This document shows, piece by piece, positions 16,068 to 25,523 of a DNA stretch of 64,000 nt (its first letter is position 1; every line of letters starts with the position of its first letter). The DNA lies in NCBI RefSeq assembly GCF_017310505.1, contig NZ_CP065957.1, forward strand, positions 868,001 through 932,000, read 5' to 3'. The notes under the pieces were generated by a model. The model was given only the letters and a program-made list of their open reading frames with translations. It did no database searches and was not told the origin of the DNA. The stretch comes from Methylacidiphilum caldifontis. Its GTDB lineage: Bacteria; Verrucomicrobiota; Verrucomicrobiia; Methylacidiphilales; Methylacidiphilaceae. Position numbers and translations under genes: made by a program.

Positions 16068-16483
16068 AACTCGCTCTCCTTTAAAGACCTAAGAATAGGA
16101 CAATCATCCCTTTCTATTTTATTTTGACAATGACTGACAAGTTGCTCAAGCAGCTGTTTTATTCTCTCGAGATCTCTTATTTTGTTGTCTAGCTCTGCGA
16201 TTTTTCTTAAAATCTTTAGGTTTACCTTTTCACAGCCATTTTCTTCGGGTAAAAAAAGAAGCTCTTTAATTTCTCGGAGAGACAACCCCAAGGCTTTAGC
16301 CCGTCTAATAAACTTGATTGTTTTTAACGCTTTCTCATCGAAAAGACGGTATCCCGAAGCAGAGCGCATGGGCTTATGAATAAGTCCCTTTCGCTCATAA
16401 AATCGAATGGTTTCAATTCCTACAGCCGACAGCCGTGCAAGCTGCCCAATAGTTAAAGGTTTATTGTTGGTTTTCTCTCCCAC
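16064..16483 (-). CDS. merR: MerR, mercury-responsive regulator
   Basis: MerR-family activator/repressor, 139 residues: winged helix-turn-helix (LTIGQLARLSAVGIETIRFYERKG), dimerisation helix and the three Hg-binding cysteines C84, C119 and C128 (SHC-x8-C, then PIL). Each is offset by two from C82/C117/C126 of the classical MerR, which supports Hg specificity over other MerR-family metals. The start is GTG; the -10 element at 16491-16496 puts the predicted transcript start at or next to this GTG, so the mRNA may be leaderless. It probably controls both merR-merTP and merA. Confidence 0.93.
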   Translation of the reverse strand: MGEKTNNKPLTIGQLARLSAVGIETIRFYERKGLIHKPMRSASGYRLFDEKALKTIKFIRRAKALGLSLREIKELLFLPEENGCEKVNLKILRKIAELDNKIRDLERIKQLLEQLVSHCQNKIERDDCPILRSLKESEL

Positions 16484-16490
16484 AACAAGA

Positions 16491-16521
16491 ATATAAACCC
16501 TAAACTAAAGTATAGGGTCAA
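16491..16521 (-). promoter_or_regulatory. merR promoter/operator
   Basis: On the minus strand: TTGACC, 19-bp spacer, TTATAT. The spacer carries a near-perfect dyad, ACCCTATAC..GTTTAGGGT, typical of MerR-family operators. The -10 ends 7 nt before the merR GTG. Confidence 0.8.
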
Positions 16522-16548
16522 AAAAAATATTGATCGATTTTAAGCCCC

Positions 16549-17136
16549 TTAATCAAAATGAAATGCCTGTTGTTGTCTCCATTTGTTATATCTTTGGAGT
16601 GACTCTTCTATAACAGGGAAGGCTTCTTTTGAAGGAAGAAAATCTTCAACCACAACCTTTTTATGCTCAAGGGCTTTATAATCCTCAAAAAACCGCCGTA
16701 TAACTCTAAGTTTATGGACTGGCAGTTCATGAATGTCATTGAGATGACTGTATTCGGGATCGCTTGTCAGGACACAAACCACTTTGTGATCAAGCTGACC
16801 TTGGTCTTCCATAACCATTAGTCCAATAGTCCGTGCATGAACAAGAGTCATAGGCAAGACAGGTTCGTCCCCAAGCACTAAAACATCAAGAGGATCCTTG
16901 TCTTCAGCGAGTGTCCGAGGAATAAATCCATAGTTGGCTGGATAGTAAACCGCTGAGTATAGGACCCTATCCAAACGTAAAAGACCTGTTTGTTTATCGA
17001 GTTCGTATTTGTTAGAGCTTCCCCGGGAGACTTCGATAACCGCATGAAACTGAGAGGGCAACTCTGTTGTTCCCGGAGAAACATCATGCCAAGGATGAAA
17101 TACACCCCGCCATAAGGGGGAAAATGACGTTGTCAT
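16549..17136 (-). CDS. ppa: Inorganic pyrophosphatase (family I)
   Basis: Soluble Mg-dependent pyrophosphatase, hydrolysing PPi to phosphate. The product (195 residues from the ATG at 17136; an ATG at 17184 would add 16) has VIEVSRGSSNKYELDKQTG, YPANYGFIPRTLAEDKDPLDVLVLGDEPV (signature D-x-DPxD metal-binding motif) and the family C-terminal region KVVVEDFLPSKEAF. The sequence resembles plant/bacterial family I enzymes. It lies between the mer cassette and the nifX-DUF269 terminator; neither start has a clear ribosome site. A special link with nitrogen fixation is not supported. Confidence 0.9.
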   Translation of the reverse strand: MTTSFSPLWRGVFHPWHDVSPGTTELPSQFHAVIEVSRGSSNKYELDKQTGLLRLDRVLYSAVYYPANYGFIPRTLAEDKDPLDVLVLGDEPVLPMTLVHARTIGLMVMEDQGQLDHKVVCVLTSDPEYSHLNDIHELPVHKLRVIRRFFEDYKALEHKKVVVEDFLPSKEAFPVIEESLQRYNKWRQQQAFHFD

Positions 17137-17378
17137 AAAAAAAAGGTTATAAAAAGACTTTGACAGCTCATAAGAAGAAATCAAGAAAAAGCTTAAAATG
17201 ATTTATTCCTATTACTTCATTCTATCCTAAAGATGAGGAAATAAAGTGCAGCTACACCCTGTTTTGGGTTAGGCCTAGACTTGCGATCTCTTAGAAAGCA
17301 AATCTTAATAAAGTCAAAATGCAATAGGAATAAAGACTACGCCAAAAAAGGGGACCTATGGCAGCTAGGTTAAACAGG

Positions 17379-17413
17379 AAAAAAAACCAAGCATAAAAGC
17401 CTTTGGTTTTTTT
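17379..17413. terminator. Bidirectional-looking terminator after the nifHDKENX-DUF269 operon
   Basis: AAACCAA and TTGGTTT arms around a short GC-paired loop, with an A-run on one side and a T-run on the other, directly after the DUF269 stop. On the minus strand it reads stem then eight T residues, fitting Rho-independent termination of the nif structural operon. Confidence 0.7.
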
Positions 17414-17414
17414 A

Positions 17415-17885
17415 TCACCCTTCGAATCTAGCTACCTCAGGAAAACGTGTTATCATTTCAATGCCCATTAGGGCATATTTTGCACCCGCTTCCCCCAGTT
17501 TTTCAAGAGTTGGATAACCGAATCGGTGGACGTCACGAAGGGTTTTATTGACCACAACAAGCCTTCCTCCAAACAGGATCACCCTCCCGAAACCTTCATG
17601 ATGCATGCTCATCATCGGCACAACTAATACTCCAGTCCTTTTCTCGATAGTCAATGCCACAGCATTGAAAAAAAGTTCTACTCTCCACAAAATATCTGGA
17701 TCTGGATCACCAATAATAGGGATCTCTTTTCTTTTCTGGACATCAATAATATAATCTTTTAACAGTTCCTCATTCTTTTTCCCATCCCAACTTCCATAGG
17801 TATCTTGAGCTCGCATTTGATTAACAAGTTCATCAATAAAATCACTCACAAGCTGGCTATCCACTTTTTCTTCTTTTAGTTTCAT
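17415..17885 (-). CDS. NifX-associated protein (DUF269)
   Basis: A 156-residue member of the DUF269 family that almost always accompanies nifX. Recognisable by [40 protein letters not shown], and [26 protein letters not shown]. It lies 2 nt after nifX and is the last gene of the nifH operon before a terminator. The biochemical role is not established; proposed roles concern FeMo-co handling or trafficking. Confidence 0.93.
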   Translation of the reverse strand: MKLKEEKVDSQLVSDFIDELVNQMRAQDTYGSWDGKKNEELLKDYIIDVQKRKEIPIIGDPDPDILWRVELFFNAVALTIEKRTGVLVVPMMSMHHEGFGRVILFGGRLVVVNKTLRDVHRFGYPTLEKLGEAGAKYALMGIEMITRFPEVARFEG

Positions 17886-17887
17886 GT

Positions 17888-18286
17888 CTATTCCTCTTCA
17901 AAATTAAAAACCTTCTCTTTTCCTTTATTCATCGCTTTCCTTAGCCATGGTGGAGGGGTTCCATTAAGAATCTGCCGTAGCCTAATAAGGATATCCTCAA
18001 TCGACTCAGCATTGTTAGATTTTACAGGATGTATCCCTTTAGCCACTACCCTTGCCGCTCCAGAGCCACCAATGGCAGCCACATAGAGGATCGAGCAATC
18101 CTTGATAACTTCTAACTTTGGCTCAAGTTTATCTTCGTTACCATCTTCTTTCAGATCCCCATCAAAGCTGACCGTTTGAAGATGCCGGTGGCTATCTTTT
18201 TCCACCTCAAAGATCATGATATTCTTTGCCCAGCCAAAATGGGCATCAACTCTTTTTAAATCCTGCGTTGCAAAGGCAACTTTCAT
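17888..18286 (-). CDS. nifX: NifX, FeMo-cofactor precursor carrier
   Basis: NifX binds NifB-co and the VK-cluster and shuttles them to NifEN. The 132-residue product has the dinitrogenase-cofactor-binding fold: [28 protein letters not shown], then [24 protein letters not shown], and a charged tail. An AAGGAATA site precedes the ATG. The 5' end overlaps nifN by 41 nt in a different frame, which is unusually long for a nif junction and suggests coupling. Confidence 0.93.
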   Translation of the reverse strand: MKVAFATQDLKRVDAHFGWAKNIMIFEVEKDSHRHLQTVSFDGDLKEDGNEDKLEPKLEVIKDCSILYVAAIGGSGAARVVAKGIHPVKSNNAESIEDILIRLRQILNGTPPPWLRKAMNKGKEKVFNFEEE

Positions 18287-19628
18287 CGTCTATTCCTTCA
18301 TGATTTGTGTTTTTTAAAGGGCTGACCTCTGGGTTTTCTTCATGATGCTCAATAATGAGATTGGATATTTCAAAAAGAATATTTCGGCTTCCCCTATATC
18401 CAACATTTAACTTATGAGCCGCTCCAACCCTATCGAATAGTGGAAAACCTATTCTATAGAGGGGTATGCCCAATCTTCGCGAAACTCCTCTGCCATGCGA
18501 ATGAGTAAGAATCAGATCGGCCCCAGTAGCCCTTATCTCAAGATCTTCCAGATCCCCTATCATCACCTCTTCACAGGGCAGGCTGTGAAGAAGAACGGAA
18601 TCTGTAGTGGTTACCGCTGTAGTTATTTGAGCTCCCATTTCAACTAACAAATTGGCTATTGCCCATAAAAGATCGGGCTCCGCACCAATAGCCACTTTGA
18701 GTCCCCCAAAATAAAACTGACAATCAAGCATAGCGTCGAGAAGTTGAGACCTTTGACGACGATATTTTCCGGGAACAGGCCTAGCTGATAAACAAGAAAG
18801 CCTCTCTAAAAAATGATCAACGGCTCTAAGACCAGTAAGTCGATCGAAAATATAAAAAGGGATTCCTGTTTTCATCTCTAAGGTCAAAGCTGCCCCTCTC
18901 ATCTGCTCACCAATAGCAATGGTAAATTGGGATTTTGCCATTTCTTGAACCATCTCTAGTTCAGTTCCTCCCGTGGTTGTGGGAGAAAATTCCTCTGGAA
19001 CATGTCCATCAAGCGACCCTGAAATATCGGGTAAAATAATGGGAAATAGCCCGAAGTCTTCTACCATCTGCCTGATCTCTTCTATATCCGCAGCGGTCAA
19101 ATGGCTTGCCGTCAGAATGTTGATCTGACCTTTTATCGTTTCTGTAGAGGCTTCAACAAGTTCTTCTATCATTTTAGTCACTGTCTTAGACCAACCATCC
19201 TGGAAATCGCCAACGAAATCTGGGGTTGAAACATAAATCAGCTTGCAATCGTCGATCTCGGGATGTCTTTGGCGGACGATTTTTATATAGCTTTCCACAT
19301 CATCCCCTTTCGTTTCAGTCAGTCCCGTTGAACAGATCCCTATTATTCTAGGTCTTGCTCTTTTATAAATGTTCAATACAGCCTGTTCTATATTATCAAG
19401 CCCACCCATTATCGTTGTGACTTCGTTCATGGCTGTTGTTTGCAAGGGGATCATTTCCCGGAAATGACGAACAAAAAGAACAAGACCAAAGGCTGTACAG
19501 CCTTGAGAGCCATGAAGAACGGGCATACAACGGTTCATGCCCATAAAGGCAAATGCTCCCCCAATAGGTTGACTCATCTTTAGAGGACTGACTGAACAAG
19601 CTTTTTTACCGTGTAAAATCGTTGCCAT
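18246..19628 (-). CDS. nifN: NifN, FeMo-cofactor scaffold subunit
   Basis: Beta subunit of the NifEN scaffold on which NifB-co is matured to FeMo-co. The product (460 residues) has the nitrogenase component 1 signature: ACSVSPLKMSQPIGG, HGSQGCTAFGLVLFVRHF and TTIMGGLDNIEQA. The ATG at 19628 is chosen because GAGGT lies 4 nt upstream and the gene then begins 11 nt after nifE; the ATG at 19649 overlaps nifE and lacks a ribosome site. The last dozen or so residues ([14 protein letters not shown]) are encoded over the nifX start. Confidence 0.95.
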   Translation of the reverse strand: MATILHGKKACSVSPLKMSQPIGGAFAFMGMNRCMPVLHGSQGCTAFGLVLFVRHFREMIPLQTTAMNEVTTIMGGLDNIEQAVLNIYKRARPRIIGICSTGLTETKGDDVESYIKIVRQRHPEIDDCKLIYVSTPDFVGDFQDGWSKTVTKMIEELVEASTETIKGQINILTASHLTAADIEEIRQMVEDFGLFPIILPDISGSLDGHVPEEFSPTTTGGTELEMVQEMAKSQFTIAIGEQMRGAALTLEMKTGIPFYIFDRLTGLRAVDHFLERLSCLSARPVPGKYRRQRSQLLDAMLDCQFYFGGLKVAIGAEPDLLWAIANLLVEMGAQITTAVTTTDSVLLHSLPCEEVMIGDLEDLEIRATGADLILTHSHGRGVSRRLGIPLYRIGFPLFDRVGAAHKLNVGYRGSRNILFEISNLIIEHHEENPEVSPLKNTNHEGIDDESCLCNAGFKKS

Positions 19629-19639
19629 GAGTACCTCAT

Positions 19640-21022
19640 TCAATCCCATGGAGCAGGGGTTTTAACCACTGCCCAAACAGGATTGCTAAGTGCACGATCG
19701 ATCTGATCAACCAGATTAACCATCCCTTCGTAACCCGCGTAGGCATGATGTCTTTCTTGGTTGATGTCTAACCAAGGGACTTTGGCTTTCAAGGCCACAA
19801 ACTGCGATCTTCCTCCCGAAAGCAGAATATCGGCCTCTGCCTCTTTAAGCATTTTATACATTTCTTTAGGAGTCATCTCCTCAATCATGTGAGCATCCTC
19901 ACCCATGATTTTCTTTATCCTTTCCTTGTCCTCGGCTGTTGATTTCTTGACGCTTGTTCCCACTACAATCAGCCCAACCTCTTGCAAAGCCGAAACGACT
20001 GACCAAGATTTAACTCCTCCAGTAATCAATAGGACTCTTTTGCCCGAAAGTCTCTTTTTGTATTTTTCCATCCTTTGCCATGCCCTCTGTTCTTCATGGC
20101 GAATTAAAATTTCGGTTTTGGCTAGCAGCTCTTCAGGAGCCCCTCTTTGCACAAGCAATCGTGATATATTTCTTAAAGCATCACTCATGTCCGAAATACC
20201 GTAAAAGGACCCCTCAAAAAAGGGAATCCCATAGCGCTCTTCCATCTTTCTAGCAATGTTAACCATCGCTTTTGAACACACCAGCATTGCTGCCCTAGCT
20301 CGATGACAACTGGCTATTTCTCGATAGCGACTATCCCCCGTAATACAGGCGGCTATCCTTATGCCGAGCTGGTCAAAAAGGGGTTTTACCTGCCATAATT
20401 CTCCAGCCAAGTTATATTCTCCGATAATGTTAATATCATAAGGAGTAGTGATTTCGGGCTCTTCAGTCCCAATCACATAGTCTAAAAGAGCTTCTCCAGC
20501 GAGCTTATTTCCAAGATTTTTACTCCCTGCAAAGCCTGGAGATTGTATAGGAACAACGGGTATACCGAATTTTTCTTTTGCCGCCTTACAGACCGCCTCT
20601 AAATCATCCCCGATCAACGCAGGGATGCAAGTGTTATAAACAAAAACAGCCGGAGGATGGTATTTTTCGATTGCCTCTCGTATGGCCTTGAATAACTTTT
20701 TTTCCCCTCCATAGATAACGTCCATTTCGTTTATGTCTGTCGTAAAGCCCATCCGATAAAGCAGAGAACCCGATGATTTCGATCCCCTATTATCCCAGGA
20801 ATTGCCTTCACAGGCTATAGGACCATGAACAAGATGGACAACATCAGTAATAGGCTGCAAGGCAATCTTGGCTCCATCGAATGCACATCCACCGGCAGCA
20901 GCCCCAGGCTGCAATATTTTTGTGCATCCTTTTTTCCTTTCTTTATCTGATTTTGAACGGTTTTTCTGGCAGGCTGGTTCATTAAATACTTCTTGGATCT
21001 TTGCAGAAAGGGTGCCATTCAT
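19640..21022 (-). CDS. nifE: NifE, FeMo-cofactor scaffold subunit
   Basis: Alpha subunit of NifEN, 460 residues. The N-terminal Cys motifs (GGCAFDGAKIALQPITDVVHL; GPIACEGNSWDNRG) supply ligands of the O-cluster at the subunit interface, and PAVFVYNTCIPALIGDDLEAV holds the third cysteine. The family region VLLITGGVKSWSVVSALQEVG follows. It has a strong GGAGGAGG ribosome site and lies 35 nt after nifK. Sequence is closer to NifE than NifD, lacking the NifD FeMo-co histidine context. Confidence 0.95.
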   Translation of the reverse strand: MNGTLSAKIQEVFNEPACQKNRSKSDKERKKGCTKILQPGAAAGGCAFDGAKIALQPITDVVHLVHGPIACEGNSWDNRGSKSSGSLLYRMGFTTDINEMDVIYGGEKKLFKAIREAIEKYHPPAVFVYNTCIPALIGDDLEAVCKAAKEKFGIPVVPIQSPGFAGSKNLGNKLAGEALLDYVIGTEEPEITTPYDINIIGEYNLAGELWQVKPLFDQLGIRIAACITGDSRYREIASCHRARAAMLVCSKAMVNIARKMEERYGIPFFEGSFYGISDMSDALRNISRLLVQRGAPEELLAKTEILIRHEEQRAWQRMEKYKKRLSGKRVLLITGGVKSWSVVSALQEVGLIVVGTSVKKSTAEDKERIKKIMGEDAHMIEEMTPKEMYKMLKEAEADILLSGGRSQFVALKAKVPWLDINQERHHAYAGYEGMVNLVDQIDRALSNPVWAVVKTPAPWD

Positions 21023-21057
21023 AGGTCCTCCTCCTTGCAGCCTTTTTTCCCTAATTA

Positions 21058-22638
21058 TCAGCGTATAATGTCATAGCTATAATCTGACTTGGCCGGTACT
21101 ATTGTATTTTTGTCCATCTCATCAAAGATTTTATCCAAAATCCACACCAGCACGTTTAACCCCCCTTGATATCCCCAAATCGGATAACGGTGATGATGGT
21201 GCCGATCGAACAGAGGAAATCCGATGCGAATGAGTGGAGTACCCGTATCTCTTTCCAAGTATTTTGCATAAGTGTTACCAATGAGAAAATCAACGGGTTC
21301 GGTAAACAGAAGGGAACGCATATGCCAGAGATCTTTGCCCGCATAGACATTTCCGTTTTTACCAAAGGGAGAAGAAGCCAACAGGGCTTTTGCCTTTTCC
21401 TCCCATTCTTTGCCTCCATTGGTGCACAAGACATGAACAGGTTCGGCTCCAAGTTCCAGCAAGAAACCGGTCAAACCCAGGGCCATATCTGGATCCCCAA
21501 AAAGGGCAAAACGCTTCCCATGAATATGAGCCGTTGAATCGGCAATAGCATCAACCAGTCTGCCTCTTTCTTTTTCAAGTTCTTCTGGAATTGGTTTTCC
21601 CGACAGCTTGCTGATTTCCATCAGCAGTTCATCGGTTGCACGAACCCCAATAGGACAATGAAAGGCAATTGTTTGCTGCCCCTTTTCAGCGATATAAGGA
21701 AGGGTTTTTTCCGTGCAAAATCCTTGAATCGAAATTGTCGCTTTCGAATGAAGGGCTTCGGTGATATCTGAAAGTTTTGTCCCTCCATCATACATTCGAA
21801 ACGTGCCATCAGTAGGGGTATCCCATACATCGCTATTATCTGATACTACGAGGTAGTTTACACCCATCAGATTGAGTATTCTTTTGAGCTCCCTCATGTT
21901 CCCAACGGTATAAGGATCAAAACCCCCAATAATATTTATCCTCTCCACTGGCTTTCTTTCCACTGGGGGAATAGTCCCTGCTTTGCCATCCCAAAAATAG
22001 CTCAAAATGCCTTTCATCATGTTATCGTAACCGGTCACATGACTGCCAACAAAGGATGGGGTATGGGCGAAGGGAACGTCGAAATCCTGGGGAATACTTC
22101 CTTTATCCCTGGCATTCTTAATAAAAGCATTAAGATCATCTCCAATCACTTCGGCCATGCAGGTTGTCGAAACCGCAATCATTTTCGGCTTATAGAGTGA
22201 AAAAGAATTGGCCAATCCATCGATCATGTTATTGAGTCCACCAAAAACCGCAGCATCTTCAGTCATCGAAGAGGAAACACAGCTGGAGGGTTCCTTGAAA
22301 TGCCTACTGAAATGGCTGCGAAAATAAGCCACGCAGCCCTGGGAGCCATGGACAAACGGCAAGGTGCCTTCGAATCCGACCGCAGCGAAAATGGCTCCCA
22401 GGGGTTGGCAGGCTTTGGAAGGATTTATGGAAATAGCTTCCCGGGCAAAATTTTTCTCCCTGTAGTCCCAGCTTTTTGTCCATTCCCTAATTTTTTCAAC
22501 CTCATTCGCTGGGGCAGGGTTTTCAAACTCGCATTTTTTCCTTTCGAACATTTCCAAATATTGGGGTTGTCTAAACAAGTTGAAATGATCAAGAACGTTT
22601 TCAGCATTTTGGCTTTTTGAAACATCAGTCTTTTCCAT
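21058..22638 (-). CDS. nifK: NifK, nitrogenase MoFe protein beta chain
   Basis: Beta subunit of dinitrogenase, 526 residues, cytoplasmic alpha2-beta2 complex with NifD. P-cluster ligands are visible as C77 (SKACQPLGA), C102 ([10 protein letters not shown]) and the cysteine of [13 protein letters not shown]; the NifK-type [17 protein letters not shown] segment follows the second. The length and N-terminal extension ([20 protein letters not shown]) fit Mo-type NifK rather than VnfK/AnfK. It lies 39 nt after nifD in the nifH operon. Confidence 0.97.
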   Translation of the reverse strand: MEKTDVSKSQNAENVLDHFNLFRQPQYLEMFERKKCEFENPAPANEVEKIREWTKSWDYREKNFAREAISINPSKACQPLGAIFAAVGFEGTLPFVHGSQGCVAYFRSHFSRHFKEPSSCVSSSMTEDAAVFGGLNNMIDGLANSFSLYKPKMIAVSTTCMAEVIGDDLNAFIKNARDKGSIPQDFDVPFAHTPSFVGSHVTGYDNMMKGILSYFWDGKAGTIPPVERKPVERINIIGGFDPYTVGNMRELKRILNLMGVNYLVVSDNSDVWDTPTDGTFRMYDGGTKLSDITEALHSKATISIQGFCTEKTLPYIAEKGQQTIAFHCPIGVRATDELLMEISKLSGKPIPEELEKERGRLVDAIADSTAHIHGKRFALFGDPDMALGLTGFLLELGAEPVHVLCTNGGKEWEEKAKALLASSPFGKNGNVYAGKDLWHMRSLLFTEPVDFLIGNTYAKYLERDTGTPLIRIGFPLFDRHHHHRYPIWGYQGGLNVLVWILDKIFDEMDKNTIVPAKSDYSYDIIR

Positions 22639-22677
22639 AATCCTTTCCTCCGTCTGGGTTAAGTTTAAATGTCCTTT

Positions 22678-24153
22678 TTAGGACTTTGTCTTCCAAGGAG
22701 CCGCAGTCATTTTCCATACCGGGTTATTAATCGCCATGTCCATATCCCGAGCAAAGATGGCAAATCCATCATATCCATGGTAAGGGCCAGAATAATCCCA
22801 GGAATGCATCTGGCGAAAGGGATAACCCATCTTCTGGAAGACGTATTTCTCTTTTATTCCAGAACCGACAAGGTCGGGCTGGAGGGCTTCAACAAACTTT
22901 TCAAATTCATAACCGGTTACGTCATCATAGATCAACGTACCATCCTTCACATAATGGGTAGTCCTTTGGTAGTCATCATTATGGCCAAATTCATACCCCG
23001 TGCCGATCACTTCCATTCCCAAATCTTCATAAGCCCCGATGACATGCCTTGGCCGCAACCCTCCCACAAAAAGCATCACTTTTTTGCCTTCCAGTCTGGG
23101 CCTGTACTTGGCGATGACAGAGTCGACCATGGGCTTATACTTGGCGATAACTTTTTCAGCCCCTTCCTTGATTTTGTCATCAAAGAAACTGGCGATTTTC
23201 CTTAACGATTCAGCAATCTTAGTCGGCCCAAAAAAGTTGTATTCTACCCAAGGGATACCAAATTTCTCCTCCATGTACCGGCTGATATAGTTCATTGACC
23301 GATAACAGTGCAAAATATTGAGTTTGACTTTAGGGGTTCTTTCTAGTTCTTTTAGGCTTCCATCACCAGACCATTGGGCAACGACTCGCAGTCCCATCTC
23401 TTCAAGGAGTATCCGCGAAGCCCAAGCATCCCCACCGATGTTGTAATCGCCGATAATAGCCACATCATAGGGGCTGGAAATAAAATCATCTTTTCTTTCA
23501 GCTGTCTTTTCCAAGACCCAATCCCGAATACTATCATTGGCTATATGATGGCCCAAGGATTGAGACACTCCCCTAAAGCCTTCACAACGAACGGGTACAA
23601 TCGTTTTTCCCCCAAAATCACGACTTTTAGTTTTGGCTACCGCCTCTATATCATCCCCGATGAGCCCAATGGGACATTCAGACTGAATCGTTATTCCTTT
23701 ATTTAAAGGAAAAAGTAACTGAAGCTCCTCAAGAGCCTTTGCCAGTTTTTTGTCTCCTCCAAAAACGATATCCCTTTCCTGGAAATCTGTCGTAAACTGC
23801 ATGGTTACAAAAGTATCAACACCCGTAGTCCCTATATAATAATTGCGCCGAGAAGCCCAAGAATACTGCCCACAACCCACTGGACCATGACTGATGTGGA
23901 TCATGTCCTTTATGGGACCCCATACTACCCCTTTAGATCCCGCATAAGCACAACCCCTTATGGTCATCACTCCGGGCAAGGATTTAATATTGGATTTTAC
24001 TCCGCAATCCGGTTTACCCGACTCATATATATTAAGATGTTTGTCTCTCTTTTTTGCTGTCTTTTCCGGATAGGCTTTAAGCACTTCCTTAATGAGAGCT
24101 TTATTTTTTTCTTTCAGACTTATCGTCTGCGGATCGTCGATCGTCAAACTCAT
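22678..24153 (-). CDS. nifD: NifD, nitrogenase MoFe protein alpha chain
   Basis: Catalytic alpha subunit of Mo-nitrogenase, 491 residues. P-cluster ligands C68 ([12 protein letters not shown]) and C94 ([10 protein letters not shown]), plus [13 protein letters not shown]; the FeMo-co cysteine lies in [19 protein letters not shown] and the cofactor histidine in [17 protein letters not shown]. The [13 protein letters not shown] segment is Mo-type. It is separated from nifH by 111 nt containing a strong hairpin. Confidence 0.97.
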   Translation of the reverse strand: MSLTIDDPQTISLKEKNKALIKEVLKAYPEKTAKKRDKHLNIYESGKPDCGVKSNIKSLPGVMTIRGCAYAGSKGVVWGPIKDMIHISHGPVGCGQYSWASRRNYYIGTTGVDTFVTMQFTTDFQERDIVFGGDKKLAKALEELQLLFPLNKGITIQSECPIGLIGDDIEAVAKTKSRDFGGKTIVPVRCEGFRGVSQSLGHHIANDSIRDWVLEKTAERKDDFISSPYDVAIIGDYNIGGDAWASRILLEEMGLRVVAQWSGDGSLKELERTPKVKLNILHCYRSMNYISRYMEEKFGIPWVEYNFFGPTKIAESLRKIASFFDDKIKEGAEKVIAKYKPMVDSVIAKYRPRLEGKKVMLFVGGLRPRHVIGAYEDLGMEVIGTGYEFGHNDDYQRTTHYVKDGTLIYDDVTGYEFEKFVEALQPDLVGSGIKEKYVFQKMGYPFRQMHSWDYSGPYHGYDGFAIFARDMDMAINNPVWKMTAAPWKTKS

Positions 24154-24210
24154 AGGGTATTCTCCTGTTTGGTTTTGCCATTTTCCCCAAAAGCTTTTTT
24201 TTTCGCGACT

Positions 24211-24250
24211 GATCGAACCCCCCTTTATTCATGGAACGAGGGGTTCGATC
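24211..24250 (-). other. Stem-loop between nifH and nifD
   Basis: Perfect 11-bp arms GATCGAACCCC and GGGGTTCGATC around an 18-nt loop, 14 bp after the nifH stop. On the transcribed strand it is followed by an A-run, not a T-run, so it is not an ordinary terminator. It more likely protects or processes the nifH mRNA to give more NifH than NifDK. Confidence 0.7.
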
Positions 24251-24264
24251 TTTCTTTGTCGCAA

Positions 24265-25188
<924 letters not shown>

Positions 25189-25213
25189 CTAAAAACGCCT
25201 TTATTGCTCTATG

Positions 25214-25229
25214 AGCAGTAAGCATGCCA
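25214..25229 (-). promoter_or_regulatory. sigma-54 promoter of nifHDKENX
   Basis: TGGCATGCTTACTGCT on the minus strand, exact GG-N10-GC spacing; predicted +1 near 25203. Confidence 0.9.
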
Positions 25230-25373
25230 AAATCGTTTTTTTAGAGCAAAAACCTCCTGCCACTCTTATTTTCAGCTCATAGAAAAAAAGGGAGGAGGGG
25301 GCTTTGCCAAATTGAACCTATGAAAGCTTGGCTGATTCTTGATTTAGTCTATCTTCCAATCTGGCGCAAAAGC

Positions 25374-25389
25374 TGTTAAGAAAAAGACA
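25374..25389. promoter_or_regulatory. NifA site 1 between nifH and nifV
   Basis: TGT-N10-ACA (N10 = TAAGAAAAAG), centred about 153 bp from the nifH -24 and about 118 bp from the nifV -24. Confidence 0.7.
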
Positions 25390-25402
25390 AAAAAGAAAGA
25401 TT

Positions 25403-25418
25403 TGTCGAAATGCTTACA
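25403..25418. promoter_or_regulatory. NifA site 2 between nifH and nifV
   Basis: TGT-N10-ACA (N10 = CGAAATGCTT), centre 29 bp from site 1, about 182 bp from the nifH -24 and about 89 bp from the nifV -24. The two sites are probably shared by the divergent promoters. Confidence 0.72.
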
Positions 25419-25496
25419 TGCCCCCCCATTTGATGACGGTCTAAGTATAAGAAGAAAGAATATGTAGGAACCTATCTGTTTTCTAGGGTTACTTTG

Positions 25497-25512
25497 TGGC
25501 ATAATTTCTGCT
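25497..25512 (+). promoter_or_regulatory. sigma-54 promoter of nifV
   Basis: TGGCATAATTTCTGCT with exact GG-N10-GC spacing. Predicted +1 is near 25523, one base before the GTG start codon of nifV. Confidence 0.88.
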
Positions 25513-25523
25513 TCAAAATTTGA

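Noticed and set aside
24240-24250. GGGGTTCGATC as a tRNA T-arm
   Set aside because: It is one arm of a simple hairpin with no acceptor, D or anticodon arms around it.
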